Notes: generated by a model from the letters alone, not told the origin. A DNA stretch of 64,000 nucleotides from Thiothrix eikelboomii (GCF_900167255.1 NZ_FUYB01000006.1:82677-146676), one strand, 5' to 3'; shown: positions 34,051 to 43,435, numbered from the stretch's first letter. A program made the numbers and translations.

Positions 34051-34882
34051 CTTGATGATCCTGTTGAGACGTGGCAGTCTGTGCCTGCACGGCTTCTTCG
34101 AAATAATAAATGCCAACACCCGCCCGCATCCGTCCAGTTCCACCGGCGGTAGGGTTATGGTCACGATCATGTTGAGCCAACCAAGTATTGAATTTAACCA
34201 GCAAGGCCATCGCATCTTCGTTTACTCGCTGTTTAAACTCGGGTAGCACTTCAAGGGGTAAGTTGTCATAACTGACTTTGCGTTGAAAATGGCGGTCATT
34301 GGTGGCACATAGCAGATTGTGATGAATGGTATTAATCAGTAGGGCTACATCCGTCGCCAAAATTGAGAGTTGCTCGGTTTCACTGCCTTGGGGAATATAC
34401 GCATTCGTCACTAAACTCACCGTTTCATCATCGGCTTGGCTAACTACCCCCGTTTGCAACAGCTCGCGCAACATGGCGCGACTGGGCATATCGCCACTGT
34501 AACGCCCGACTAAAGCCTCAAAGCTAGGGCAAGAACCTTGCAAAGGTAAGACCCTAGGTTGACCTGTAGGGGTATTAAAATCTGGGTCATTCAACCACCC
34601 ACCTAGCACGCGCACGCTACGGTTGTAACGCGCCAGATTGACTAATTGCTCTGCCTCATGTCGGCGTAATTGCGCGACTTCTTTGCGGGTTAGGCCGGTA
34701 CTAATCGCAATCCGTGAGCTGGTCGCCTTTTCATTGGCTTGCATTAAAGCCGCCTCCGCTGTTTCTACATAAACTTTGCGTGCCAACAAACTGAACTCGC
34801 CAAAAGCTAAACCTTTACGATGCAGAATGCGTATCAGTGGACGCAGGATATGCAGAACAATTTGATGCAGGGTGGTATTCAT
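34040..34882 (-). CDS. DUF6502 family protein, possible regulator
   Basis: The 280-residue soluble protein has an N-terminal helix-turn-helix-like region (SSRIAISTGLTRKEVAQLRR, about 55-75), as in DUF6502 proteins, and ends next to a DUF5666 gene. I infer a regulatory role from the HTH. The start at 34882 lies right beside a perfect inverted repeat (34887-34900), which could be its own operator. It is divergent from a LuxR-type regulator. Confidence 0.75.
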   Translation of the reverse strand: MNTTLHQIVLHILRPLIRILHRKGLAFGEFSLLARKVYVETAEAALMQANEKATSSRIAISTGLTRKEVAQLRRHEAEQLVNLARYNRSVRVLGGWLNDPDFNTPTGQPRVLPLQGSCPSFEALVGRYSGDMPSRAMLRELLQTGVVSQADDETVSLVTNAYIPQGSETEQLSILATDVALLINTIHHNLLCATNDRHFQRKVSYDNLPLEVLPEFKQRVNEDAMALLVKFNTWLAQHDRDHNPTAGGTGRMRAGVGIYYFEEAVQAQTATSQQDHQDEV

Positions 34883-34886
34883 TTGT

Positions 34887-34900
34887 GGGAATTTATTCCC
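34887..34900. promoter_or_regulatory. Candidate operator (inverted repeat GGGAAT-TT-ATTCCC)
   Basis: A perfect 6-2-6 palindrome sits between the divergent DUF6502 and LuxR-type genes, just upstream of a TATAAT at 34909-34914 and directly before the DUF6502 start. A regulator bound here could affect both genes. Confidence 0.45.
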
Positions 34901-34956
34901 AAATTAACTATAATGCAATTAGATAAATGTCTCATAACAGGGATGGATGCAGCAGC

Positions 34957-35460
34957 ATGTGGCGATTTCGCAGTCAGGAAGTATTTTTTGTGGTGCTGTT
35001 AATTATCATCACACTTTTAACCACGAGTGACTTAATCAGTGATTACCTTGAAGGCACGGAAGCTTGGCACTTAAGCATTGAAGCCTTAGTGGTATTGATG
35101 TCAGTGGGAGGGATTGCTTATCTACTGCAAGCTTTTATTAAGCGCCAACGTGAATTGGATGCAATTAAAGCTCAATTAGCTCAGACGAAGGATGATCTTT
35201 CAGAAGCACGCCAGCAGATTAGTGCTGCAGGGCAAGCGTATTCGCAAGTCATTCAAAAGCAATTTGAGACTTGGCAACTCACTCCAAGTGAAAAAGAAGT
35301 CGCCTCCTTATTACTGAAGGGATTGAGCTTTGATGAGATTGCTAATGTCCGCAATACCAAAGAAAAAACAGTCCGTCAGCAAGCAACCGCTATTTATCGG
35401 AAATCGGGTTTAAGTAGTCGCCATGAATTTGCAGCGTGGTTTTTTGAAGATTTCTTGTAA
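34957..35460 (+). CDS. Membrane-anchored LuxR-type HTH regulator
   Basis: The product has two N-terminal membrane helices (EVFFVVLLIIITLLTT; LSIEALVVLMSVGGIAYLLQAF), a coiled coil (about 60-105) and a C-terminal LuxR/GerE HTH (LTPSEKEVASLLLKGLSFDEIANVRNTKEKTVRQQA). It could sense membrane or redox state. The start is uncertain: an ATG at 34927 is in frame, but a TATAAT at 34909-34914 would leave it almost leaderless, so I chose 34957. It lies just before the cytochrome c peroxidase operon. Confidence 0.8.
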   Translation: MWRFRSQEVFFVVLLIIITLLTTSDLISDYLEGTEAWHLSIEALVVLMSVGGIAYLLQAFIKRQRELDAIKAQLAQTKDDLSEARQQISAAGQAYSQVIQKQFETWQLTPSEKEVASLLLKGLSFDEIANVRNTKEKTVRQQATAIYRKSGLSSRHEFAAWFFEDFL

Positions 35461-35517
35461 GGTTTAAATGCTTGAGTAGGTCAACACGAGAGCTATCCTG
35501 AGCGCTCTGTACTGTTT

Positions 35518-35531
35518 TTGATTTTGATCAA
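35518..35531. promoter_or_regulatory. FNR/Anr-type binding site upstream of the peroxidase operon
   Basis: TTGAT-TTTG-ATCAA is a perfect match to the FNR consensus TTGAT-N4-ATCAA. It is 103 bases before the ATG, with candidate -10 boxes TATAAC at 35549-35554 and TATACT at 35562-35567, so activation at low oxygen is likely. Confidence 0.75.
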
Positions 35532-35633
35532 TTATCACCCAATAAATCTATAACTCCGCACTATACTCCTATCAGTTAAAACAAAAATAACCGCTCTTTA
35601 TTCAGGATATTTTACACGAGAAGGATCTTAAGG

Positions 35634-36644
35634 ATGTTTACTCCACTGGATTGTGGTTGGGGACGGCAGCGCTTGCCAATATTCTCCGCTCATTTACTCT
35701 TGGGCTCCATGTTCTTCGCTGCATCGGTGTCCGTGGCAGCTGAACCTTTAGTCGGTGAGCCGATCAGCCCGCTGCCCTCACTTGAATCCTTGCAGCTAGA
35801 CCCTAAGAAAATCAAGCTAGGCGAGCGCTTATTTCAAGATACCCGCTTTTCTAAAGACAATAGTACAGCTTGTATCTCTTGTCATAGTTTAAGCAAAGGT
35901 GGAGCAGATGGGCGAAAAAATTCAATCGGTGTTCGTCAACAAGTCGGGGTGATTAATGCGCCCAGTATTTTCAATAGTGGCATGAATTTTCGCCAGTTTT
36001 GGGATGGACGTTCGGACAGCTTGGAAGATCAAGTTGATAAGGTCGTCCATGATGCCCGTGAGCTGGATATGAATTGGGGCGACTTATTAACCATCTTGTC
36101 AACGGATGCCGCTTTAGTGGCTGAGTTCAAAGCTGTTTATCCCCAAGAAGGTTTGCAAGCAACGAGTATTCAAAATGCCTTGGCGAGTTATCAACGCTCG
36201 CTATTAACTCCTTCACGGTTTGACCGTTACCTGTTGGGTGATGCTAAAGCTTTAGAAGAGGATGAGCTAAAGGGCTATCAATTATTTAAAGATTATGGCT
36301 GTGTTGCTTGCCATCAAGGTGTGAATATTGGTGGGAATATGTTTCAGAAGTTTGGGGTTATGGACGATTATTTTGCCAAGCGAGGTGGGGTAAGTACCGC
36401 TGATTTGGGGCGTTTCAATGTGACTCAGCAAGAAGCTGATAAGCATGTCTTTAAAGTACCCTCGTTGCGGAATGTCGCCTTGACTGCGCCGTATTTCCAC
36501 GATGGCATGACCGATACTTTAGACGCGGCGGTCGATGTGATGTTTCGCCATCAACTAGGGCGAACGGCTTCAGCGACGGATAAACGCCTGATTGTCAAAT
36601 TCCTCACGAGCCTCAGCGGGGAAACAACCGAGGTCAAGCCATGA
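35634..36644 (+). CDS. Diheme cytochrome c peroxidase
   Basis: The 336-residue protein has an N-terminal export signal (about 15-36) and two haem sites, CISCH (80-84) and CVACH (223-227), with the KLGERLFQDTRFSKDNSTACISCH start, PSIFNS, FWDGR and YFHDGM blocks of bacterial CCP/MauG peroxidases. It reduces H2O2 in the periplasm with electrons from c-type cytochromes. It is the first gene of an operon with a histidine kinase and a response regulator (4-base overlaps) and has an FNR-type box upstream. Known ccp genes of enteric and pseudomonad bacteria are FNR/Anr-controlled, which fits. Confidence 0.92.
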   Translation: MFTPLDCGWGRQRLPIFSAHLLLGSMFFAASVSVAAEPLVGEPISPLPSLESLQLDPKKIKLGERLFQDTRFSKDNSTACISCHSLSKGGADGRKNSIGVRQQVGVINAPSIFNSGMNFRQFWDGRSDSLEDQVDKVVHDARELDMNWGDLLTILSTDAALVAEFKAVYPQEGLQATSIQNALASYQRSLLTPSRFDRYLLGDAKALEEDELKGYQLFKDYGCVACHQGVNIGGNMFQKFGVMDDYFAKRGGVSTADLGRFNVTQQEADKHVFKVPSLRNVALTAPYFHDGMTDTLDAAVDVMFRHQLGRTASATDKRLIVKFLTSLSGETTEVKP

Positions 36645-38521
36645 AGCGTATCTTGCGTAGGCTGTTGTTAGTCCTCGTCAGTGTCGGGCTAATTGCGATT
36701 TTATGGGCTTTGGTACAAAAAACTCAATCCATTGATACCACCGCTATTCAGCAGGTGAATAGCCAATTGCGTGAGTTGAAACAAGTCGATGCGACGTGGA
36801 ATCTGGATATTTTGCGTTCCAAAATGGGCATCAACAAAAACTATGATCAGGTGACCACACCTTTACAATGGTTGCAGAAAAATCAACCTGCTTTAATGGC
36901 AGCGGTTAACCAAGCGGATGCGAGTGGAATCAAACAAGCTGCCGATGAATTGCGCGCCGCTATCAATGATAAGATCAATTTGGTTGATCGTTTCAAAATG
37001 CAAAATGCGCTGTTAAAAAACTCCCTGCGCTTCTTACCGACCGCAGTCGGGCAACTCCGTGATCAAATTGTGGCAGTGACTTTATCGGATGCATCAATCG
37101 GGATTAATAATACCGGGCAGACCGCTACACCAAATGCATTTAGCTCCAACCTAACTAAGCTCGAGGCCACGGCGAATGAAATGCTCACCGAATTACTCAA
37201 ATATAATCTTGCCCCGGATGAAGCGATTAAAACCCGTGTGGAAGGTTTACTGGATAACTTAGCAGCCCAACCCAGCACCAGTTACCCTGAACAGATTCAA
37301 GCGCAAGTCGATATGATCGTGAATCATGCGCGTACCGTCTTAAAACAAAAAGAAAGTGAGGATCAGGTACTAGCTAGTATTGAACAAGTCCCGATTACGG
37401 CGCGGATTGATCAATTAGCAGCACAGTTTGAGCAGAGCTTTGAGGCAGCTTTAAAAGAAAAAGAGCAGTGGCGAATCGCTTTAATCGCTTATTCGGCTGG
37501 TTTGCTATTGTTATTGGCTTTGGCGATGTTAGCGGTGTGGCGTAGTTATCGGTCTTTAGATCAAGCCAATGCTTTCTTAGAGCAGCGTGTTGCTGAGCGT
37601 ACTCGTGATTTATCGGCTGCCTTGGCGAATTTGCGTGAATCCCAATTGCAATTAATTCAATCTGAAAAAATGGCCTCATTAGGGCAAATGGTGGCGGGGA
37701 TTGCACATGAGATCAATACACCCTTAGCGTATGTGAAGGGCGGCTTGGAAATTCTCAGTGCACGGATGGAGGATGTCGATGCCCTTGTGAATGAAACCTC
37801 AGGTTTGATGAACTTAATGACGGAAGAACCTGCTGGCGATGAGGCAAGTCATGAGCAGCAGTTGGCCGAGCAATTTGCTACCGTGCAGGAAATCTCCAGT
37901 GCCTTTGTCGAGACGGAGGCCATCAGTGAGATCAATGGGCTGTTGGATGATGGCCTACATGGCATTGGGCAAATTGCAGAGATTGTCAGTAATTTGAAAG
38001 ACTTTAGCCGCCTTGATCGTGCCAAGGTCGCTGAGTTTAATGTCAATGAGGGGATTGAGAGTACACTGAAGATTGCCCGTAATATTGTCAAACATCGGCG
38101 AATTGAGCAGCAGTTAGGTGCTGTACCCTTGATTATGTGCTCCCCTTCGCAAATTAACCAAGTCTTGCTGAACTTGATCAATAATGCCTGCCAAGCGACG
38201 ACGGAAGAAACGGGAGTCGTCACGATTGTTACGCGCCCGACGGAGCAGGGGCTAGCCATTGAAGTCAAAGACAATGGTCAAGGTATCCATCCTGATCATT
38301 TATCTCAAATTTTTGATCCTTTTTTTACCACCAAAAAAGTTGGCGAGGGGACTGGTTTAGGTTTATCCATTGTCCAGCGGATCGTCAAAGAACATGGCGG
38401 CAAGATTACAGTTGATTCGGTGTTGGGTGTTGGCACTTGTTTTACTGTAGAGCTGCCTCGTGAGTATCAAGCCCATCGAGAGCAAGAACTCAGTGAACTT
38501 AATCAAGGAGGAATAACATGA
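36641..38521 (+). CDS. Sensor histidine kinase
   Basis: The 626-residue kinase has an N-terminal membrane helix, a ~260-residue helical periplasmic region, a second helix (about 278-300), a coiled coil, a HisKA domain with His356 in AGIAHEINTPLAYV, and an HATPase domain with the N box NQVLLNLINNACQA, DNGQGI, FDPFFTTKKVGEGTGLGLSI. The phosphorylation and ATP sites are intact. Its start and stop overlap the peroxidase and regulator genes by four bases. The periplasmic domain sits where redox or peroxide state could be sensed; this is inference from context. Confidence 0.9.
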   Translation: MKRILRRLLLVLVSVGLIAILWALVQKTQSIDTTAIQQVNSQLRELKQVDATWNLDILRSKMGINKNYDQVTTPLQWLQKNQPALMAAVNQADASGIKQAADELRAAINDKINLVDRFKMQNALLKNSLRFLPTAVGQLRDQIVAVTLSDASIGINNTGQTATPNAFSSNLTKLEATANEMLTELLKYNLAPDEAIKTRVEGLLDNLAAQPSTSYPEQIQAQVDMIVNHARTVLKQKESEDQVLASIEQVPITARIDQLAAQFEQSFEAALKEKEQWRIALIAYSAGLLLLLALAMLAVWRSYRSLDQANAFLEQRVAERTRDLSAALANLRESQLQLIQSEKMASLGQMVAGIAHEINTPLAYVKGGLEILSARMEDVDALVNETSGLMNLMTEEPAGDEASHEQQLAEQFATVQEISSAFVETEAISEINGLLDDGLHGIGQIAEIVSNLKDFSRLDRAKVAEFNVNEGIESTLKIARNIVKHRRIEQQLGAVPLIMCSPSQINQVLLNLINNACQATTEETGVVTIVTRPTEQGLAIEVKDNGQGIHPDHLSQIFDPFFTTKKVGEGTGLGLSIVQRIVKEHGGKITVDSVLGVGTCFTVELPREYQAHREQELSELNQGGIT

Positions 38522-39621
38522 GCCAAGGTGCTCCATCCAATATTGTGCAATTAGCTCGGTTGCGGCGTTTATCACAGGAACACTCACAGACTGCTCCTAA
38601 GCCAAAAATCCTGTTCGTGGATGACGAAGAGCGAATTTTGAATAGTTTGCGGGCGTTATTTCGGATGGAATATGAGGTCACCGTTACCACCGATGGTTAT
38701 CACGCGGTTGAGTTACTCAAACGCCATCATTACCACTTGTTAGTGAGTGATCAACGGATGCCGATTATGCAAGGCGTCGAGCTGTTGCGCCAAGCTAAGG
38801 AGCATTCTCCACATACAGTACGCATTTTGTTGACAGGATTTTCTGATCTAGCTGCCATTGTCGGTTCAGTGAATGAAGGGGAGGTTTATCGTTATATCTG
38901 CAAGCCGTGGGATAGCGAGGAATTACGGGAGTTGATTGCTAGTGCAGTCAAAATTGGCTTGGATTTAGCTACCCTCGACCCGTTGCCAAAACCAGAATTA
39001 ACAGAGGCTAGTCCATTCAAGCCAACAACCGCAGCACCTAGCCTACCTGCTCAAACTCAAACTCAAACTCAAACTCAAACCAAACCTGAAAAAATACCGC
39101 ATGAACCACTCACTTGGCCGGAAAACCTCGCCTTATTATTTGTGGATCGTGAGCTGCAATTATTTGCCACTTTTCAAGAGTTAGGTAATCCACGCTCTCA
39201 AGTCTTGGCCGCGCGCACGCCTGAGGATGCTTTAGCTTTAATGGAACATCATGAGGTTGGGGTAATCGTTGCGAGTATTGATGGTATTGATCGCGATAAT
39301 TTTGGTTTTCTCTGTTTACTGAAAAAAGAGCATCCCCATGTGGTGTCGTTGGCGGTTGCTCGCTTAGGCGATTCGGAAACGATTATTGATTTGGTGAATT
39401 CAGCACGGGTGTTTCGAGTGATTTTTCACCCCTTGCGCCCTAAGGTATTACAACATCATTTAGAGGCTGCGATTAAACAAGTGGATCAATTCCGTGCTCA
39501 GCCTACTTTGCTTAAGGTGCAAGCGGCGAAGGACATCGCCCCGACGAGTTCGGTGCTGACTAATCTGAGTGTTCGGATCAAAACTCGTTTAAGCTCGATT
39601 AAAAGCTTTTTCCGGCGTTGA
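38518..39621 (+). CDS. Response regulator with one active and one degenerate receiver domain
   Basis: The first receiver (about 29-145) has Asp35/Asp36, phospho-acceptor Asp78 in LVSDQRMP and Lys129 in YICKPW. After a linker with a run of Thr-Gln pairs, a second receiver-like domain (about 205-330) has Ser in place of the acceptor Asp and His in place of the Lys, so it cannot be phosphorylated in the usual way. No DNA-binding or enzymatic output domain is seen; a short basic tail follows. Output is probably by protein contact. Partner kinase: the overlapping gene upstream. Confidence 0.88.
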   Translation: MSQGAPSNIVQLARLRRLSQEHSQTAPKPKILFVDDEERILNSLRALFRMEYEVTVTTDGYHAVELLKRHHYHLLVSDQRMPIMQGVELLRQAKEHSPHTVRILLTGFSDLAAIVGSVNEGEVYRYICKPWDSEELRELIASAVKIGLDLATLDPLPKPELTEASPFKPTTAAPSLPAQTQTQTQTQTKPEKIPHEPLTWPENLALLFVDRELQLFATFQELGNPRSQVLAARTPEDALALMEHHEVGVIVASIDGIDRDNFGFLCLLKKEHPHVVSLAVARLGDSETIIDLVNSARVFRVIFHPLRPKVLQHHLEAAIKQVDQFRAQPTLLKVQAAKDIAPTSSVLTNLSVRIKTRLSSIKSFFRR

Positions 39622-39702
39622 GCTAAAGCTAGGGCTTTGAATTGGCTGGCTGATGACTAAAGTAATCAAGGTGATAAGTAGGCTAGAACCTTGTTAGTTT
39701 GC

Positions 39703-41343
39703 TTAGAACTCAGCGCCTGTTCCTACTAAAATTTGATACTTATCTATTTTCCCATGGGTCGAGAAGGGAACTGCTAGATCCACATGAATGATTTTTCCGC
39801 TACTTGCGCGGGTGGGCATTAGGCGTAAACCAATCCCAGCATCACCAAACCACTGCGCTTTTTGCCCATTGCCCCAGATCGTACCCGCATCCACAAAGAC
39901 GGCTGCACCGAGTTTAATTAAACCTAAGGGGGTTTGTTTAAAATAAAAGCGCCGCTCAGCATTGACGAGGGCACTCTGTTCGCCAGAGCGATAACCTGCC
40001 GGATAACCCCTTAAGCCCTGATCACCCCCTAATAACAATTGCTCACCCGGTTGAAGGTTATCGGCCGTGTGTAGTTCACCGCTTAGATGCCAACTAGCCT
40101 GAGCCGAGCTGTATAAATTCCATTCGGCACTGAGCTTAGCGCGTAAACCCCGATAAGGGCCATCCCCGAACCAAGCCGTGGCATCAGCGGTGACTAAACT
40201 GATTTGATTGTTGGCAGGGCTATAACCTTTGCTGTAGTGGGTCAATAGTTTGAAATAGCTAGCATCTGAACCAAAGTTTGGATGCAACACACCCGCTTGA
40301 ATTAAAAATTGATGGCCGAGTGCAATATCTTCAGTGCGCCCCATCGTCTTAAAGTTTTCACGTTTAGTGAAATGGTCTTCAATCAGCTCATAGCTAAGCC
40401 AAGGATAAGCTTGTTGCACGGCGGGGGGCGTGATGGGCGCAGTGTCAGTCGCAAAATAACTGCGGTTTTCTTGTTGCCAGCCAAACCGATAACGCTCCGT
40501 CAATTGAGGTGATTTCGTTTTTGACCAGCCATAGAAAATCGCAGCCTGTTGATTGGCTACCCCGATTTTTTGTGTGACGACACCCGCTGTGTAATAAGGT
40601 ACTTGCTGGCGCAAACGAGTGCTTTCAAATCCCCAAGCATTTTGCTCAGCTAATTTATAAAAAGGTAGGCCGATACTGAGTTGATGACCTTTGCCATCGC
40701 TATTATTTTGTAGGCCAAGGGCTAATTGATAACGACTGCCCAGTACTTGAGGGTCGTTATAACTCAATTTGGTTTGATTACGCTGCGCATCCTGTTTAAA
40801 ACTAAGACTGAGCTCTTTGCCTAAACCTAACAGATTATGCTCTTCAAGACTAAAGCTTTTAGAGTTTTCTCCACCAGAACGCCCAAAAGACACAGCAGGA
40901 GCTAAAGTCCAGTTATCGGTGGTGGTAACTCGCAGTTCCACTTGTTTAGCGCAAACCCGTTCTAGGGTAATCTGTACATCTTTCAGATGCTTACGGCTAC
41001 GCAATAAACGTTCAGATTCGGCGATCAGTGCTAGATCGAATGGATCACCGGTTTTCACCAGTAAAGTTTGAGCAATGACTTGATCTTGAGTTTTGCTATG
41101 TAGTTGATTGGTAAGATGATGATACCAGTGATTTTCTTTGGGTAACTGCGGATTAAAAATATTACCCGCCTCAATGTGAATAGCACCGACTTTTAAATCA
41201 CTCGCCCTCTCATCGGCTGCTTGCCATGCACGACAAGGCAACTCATTAGCCTGACTGAGCGTAAAGCTAAAGCTAGACAACAGCCAAACACCCAGCGCAA
41301 CACGTGCCTTTAGCACGAGATTATGGTTTTTTTTGTAAGGCAT
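39703..41343 (-). CDS. BamA/TamA family outer membrane protein
   Basis: After an export signal (about 1-33) the 546-residue protein has one or two POTRA-like modules (about 40-130, with LLVKTGDPFDLALIAESERLLR) and a C-terminal Omp85 beta-barrel including GGDQGLRGYPAGYRSGEQ, the family's conserved (V)RGY/F region. Omp85 proteins insert or secrete proteins across the outer membrane; here the length and single POTRA set are nearer to small TamA/FhaC-like members than to BamA. The start lies 23 bases inside the upstream LTA-synthase-like gene, so the two are translationally linked. Confidence 0.82.
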   Translation of the reverse strand: MPYKKNHNLVLKARVALGVWLLSSFSFTLSQANELPCRAWQAADERASDLKVGAIHIEAGNIFNPQLPKENHWYHHLTNQLHSKTQDQVIAQTLLVKTGDPFDLALIAESERLLRSRKHLKDVQITLERVCAKQVELRVTTTDNWTLAPAVSFGRSGGENSKSFSLEEHNLLGLGKELSLSFKQDAQRNQTKLSYNDPQVLGSRYQLALGLQNNSDGKGHQLSIGLPFYKLAEQNAWGFESTRLRQQVPYYTAGVVTQKIGVANQQAAIFYGWSKTKSPQLTERYRFGWQQENRSYFATDTAPITPPAVQQAYPWLSYELIEDHFTKRENFKTMGRTEDIALGHQFLIQAGVLHPNFGSDASYFKLLTHYSKGYSPANNQISLVTADATAWFGDGPYRGLRAKLSAEWNLYSSAQASWHLSGELHTADNLQPGEQLLLGGDQGLRGYPAGYRSGEQSALVNAERRFYFKQTPLGLIKLGAAVFVDAGTIWGNGQKAQWFGDAGIGLRLMPTRASSGKIIHVDLAVPFSTHGKIDKYQILVGTGAEF

Positions 41344-43246
41344 TCAGGCGGGCTGCTGCGGTTTGATAATAGGCAATCGCTTCATCTGTTGTGGTGGGTT
41401 CGGCTGGAAGTGCTTGGCCTGTTTTAGCATCAATGACTTGGGTGGTTTGCTTTGGCATTAATTCAATGACCTTACCATTTTTCAAATAACCCACTGTTAA
41501 ATAATTTGCCATAAAAGCGCGTTGATGTTGCTTAGCCGCCAAGCGAATATCCTGCCCATAAAATTCGGAAACATAGGCAAGATTCAATAAGCCTAAAATA
41601 GTCGGTGCTACATCAATTTGTGAGGCTAAATCATCAAACTGTTGTGGCTGAATCCAAGCGGGGGCATAAATAATCATGGGAATCCGATAGTTTTCTGGCG
41701 GTAAATCGGTGCGCCCGCGTCCATGAGAAGTGTGATCAGCCACGAAGACAAACAACGTATCTTTAAACCAAGGTTGTTGACTTGCTTCGCGCATAAAATT
41801 ACCGATTGCCCAATCGGTGTATTTTACCGCACCCTCGCGCCCACTACCAGACGGAATATCAATGCGCCCTTCGGGATAAGTGAAGGGGCGATGATTCGAA
41901 GTGGTCATAATATGCGCGAAAACTTTTTGCCCCTGTGCGGTTTGTTGATTGATCACGCCAATCGCATGGTGCAAAATATCTTCATCAGCAATGCCCCAGA
42001 TAGTTTCATGATGAATATCGGCTGGTGCAACATCAGTACGGTCAATCACTTGATAGCCATTGCCCGTAAAGAAATTTTCCATATTATCAAAATAGCTATA
42101 GCCACCATAAATATAGAAAGGTGCATAACCGTTTTGCTTTAAAACTCCGCCTAAACTTTGTAAGCCAGTATTATGTTGGCGGGCAGGAACTGCATGGCCG
42201 GGGGTGGGTGGAATAGCTAAAGTGATGGCCTCTAAGCCCCGCACGGTACGTAAACCGGTGGCATACAATTGATTAAAGCGTAGGCCTGCTTGGGCTAAAC
42301 GATCCAAATTCGGTGTTAATCCAGCTTTGCCACCGAAGGACTCAACAAAATCAGCCCCTAAGCTTTCAATAGAAATGAGCACCACATGCTTGTCTAAAGT
42401 GGCAGCCGTTGGCTGAACCCGGTGTGCTGTGGGCATAGGGTTGGGTTCAAACTTGAGTTCAGGCTGGCCTTGATGAAAAGCGTGTTGTAACAGTTGGTTG
42501 GCTTGCGCAGTGGTTAGGGTTTTGTAAAATTTAAAATAATCCAGATCATTATTGCGAAAAGCACGCATAAACTCATAATAGCCATTGCTCGCTAGCTCTC
42601 GTTCAGCGGGGCGTGTAAAACTATCGCGCCAATGGTCATTCACCAAGAAAAAGCTCAAAACGGGTAGGCATAAGAACAGTAAACTCATCAACAGGCGTTT
42701 AGGCAAAGAACCACCATCAGCACTAGCGGCACGCCAAAACGGTGGATACACCCACCACAATAAGCCTAAAGCAACGACTCCTAGCCCGAGTAATAATCCA
42801 GTCACCGGATAGGATTGCCAAATATTGCCTAAGACTTCACGGGTATAGATCAGATAATCGACTGCTATAAAGTTAAAGCGGGAAGAAAACTCGTTCCAGA
42901 AGGTTGCCTCTGCCAGTGCGGTGAATAAAAAGCCAAAAACTGCTAAACCTAATAAACCTGTAGCCAGTACAGCATGTAACCAGCGTCGTTTCGGGCCATT
43001 GCCCAAGACTAAAGCCAGGAGCAGAAACGGGATGAGGATATAAAAGCCTGTATTTAAATCATAAATGAAACCCGCCCATAAAATGGGAAGTAACCCACTC
43101 AGGGTGAAATAACTAGGGTCGCCCTCAAAAATCATCAACCCCACACGGGTGACAAAATTAATCAGTAAAAACAGCCCCAGTACCCACAGATAGGCATGAT
43201 AGCGCGGTGGAATAAAACGAGAGTGTAAATTATTGCTTAGAATCAT
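41321..43246 (-). CDS. LTA synthase/phosphoglycerol transferase family protein
   Basis: The 641-residue protein has about five N-terminal membrane helices, then a periplasmic sulfatase-fold domain (about 265-560) with the HVVLISIESLGADFV metal-site start, the GLRTVRGLEAI nucleophile threonine region, and FVFVADHTSHG. The family includes LtaS and the osmoregulated-glucan phosphoglycerol transferases. In a Gram-negative it may decorate a glycan or lipid. No strong Shine-Dalgarno precedes the ATG, so the start is tentative. It overlaps the Omp85 gene by 23 bases. Confidence 0.85.
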   Translation of the reverse strand: MILSNNLHSRFIPPRYHAYLWVLGLFLLINFVTRVGLMIFEGDPSYFTLSGLLPILWAGFIYDLNTGFYILIPFLLLALVLGNGPKRRWLHAVLATGLLGLAVFGFLFTALAEATFWNEFSSRFNFIAVDYLIYTREVLGNIWQSYPVTGLLLGLGVVALGLLWWVYPPFWRAASADGGSLPKRLLMSLLFLCLPVLSFFLVNDHWRDSFTRPAERELASNGYYEFMRAFRNNDLDYFKFYKTLTTAQANQLLQHAFHQGQPELKFEPNPMPTAHRVQPTAATLDKHVVLISIESLGADFVESFGGKAGLTPNLDRLAQAGLRFNQLYATGLRTVRGLEAITLAIPPTPGHAVPARQHNTGLQSLGGVLKQNGYAPFYIYGGYSYFDNMENFFTGNGYQVIDRTDVAPADIHHETIWGIADEDILHHAIGVINQQTAQGQKVFAHIMTTSNHRPFTYPEGRIDIPSGSGREGAVKYTDWAIGNFMREASQQPWFKDTLFVFVADHTSHGRGRTDLPPENYRIPMIIYAPAWIQPQQFDDLASQIDVAPTILGLLNLAYVSEFYGQDIRLAAKQHQRAFMANYLTVGYLKNGKVIELMPKQTTQVIDAKTGQALPAEPTTTDEAIAYYQTAAARLNALQKKP

Positions 43247-43387
43247 GAGGAGTTACCGATAGCCCTGATCGTTTTCCGGTCAGGATAGTACGCAATAAGA
43301 GGAGACCTGTCACTTTCGTGATCAGGCTTAGCTCCATGAGAGATAGATGCTTTGAGGATACAAAACCGCTCGCTTTAGGTCTGTAAG

Positions 43388-43435
43388 ACAAATGTCCTAT
43401 AGGCGGATTCCATCCATTGCTTATAGGATGTTTGT
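43388..43435. promoter_or_regulatory. Long inverted repeat upstream of the cytochrome lipoprotein gene
   Basis: ACAAATGTCCTATAGGC (43388-43404) and GCTTATAGGATGTTTGT (43419-43435) are inverted copies with 14 of 17 matches and a 14-base spacer, ending 29 bases before the ATG. It could be a dimeric operator or a leader hairpin; the T-rich sequence behind it also gives it a terminator-like look. Confidence 0.5.

Noticed and set aside
34051..34215. Upstream extension of the DUF5666 lipoprotein
   Set aside because: It would overlap the DUF6502 gene by 176 bases and would place a lipoprotein signal in the middle of the protein; the ATG at 34050 gives a proper signal.
33911..34246. 111-codon plus-strand frame over the DUF5666/DUF6502 junction
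   Set aside because: It runs antisense across two well-supported genes and has no recognisable domain or ribosome site.
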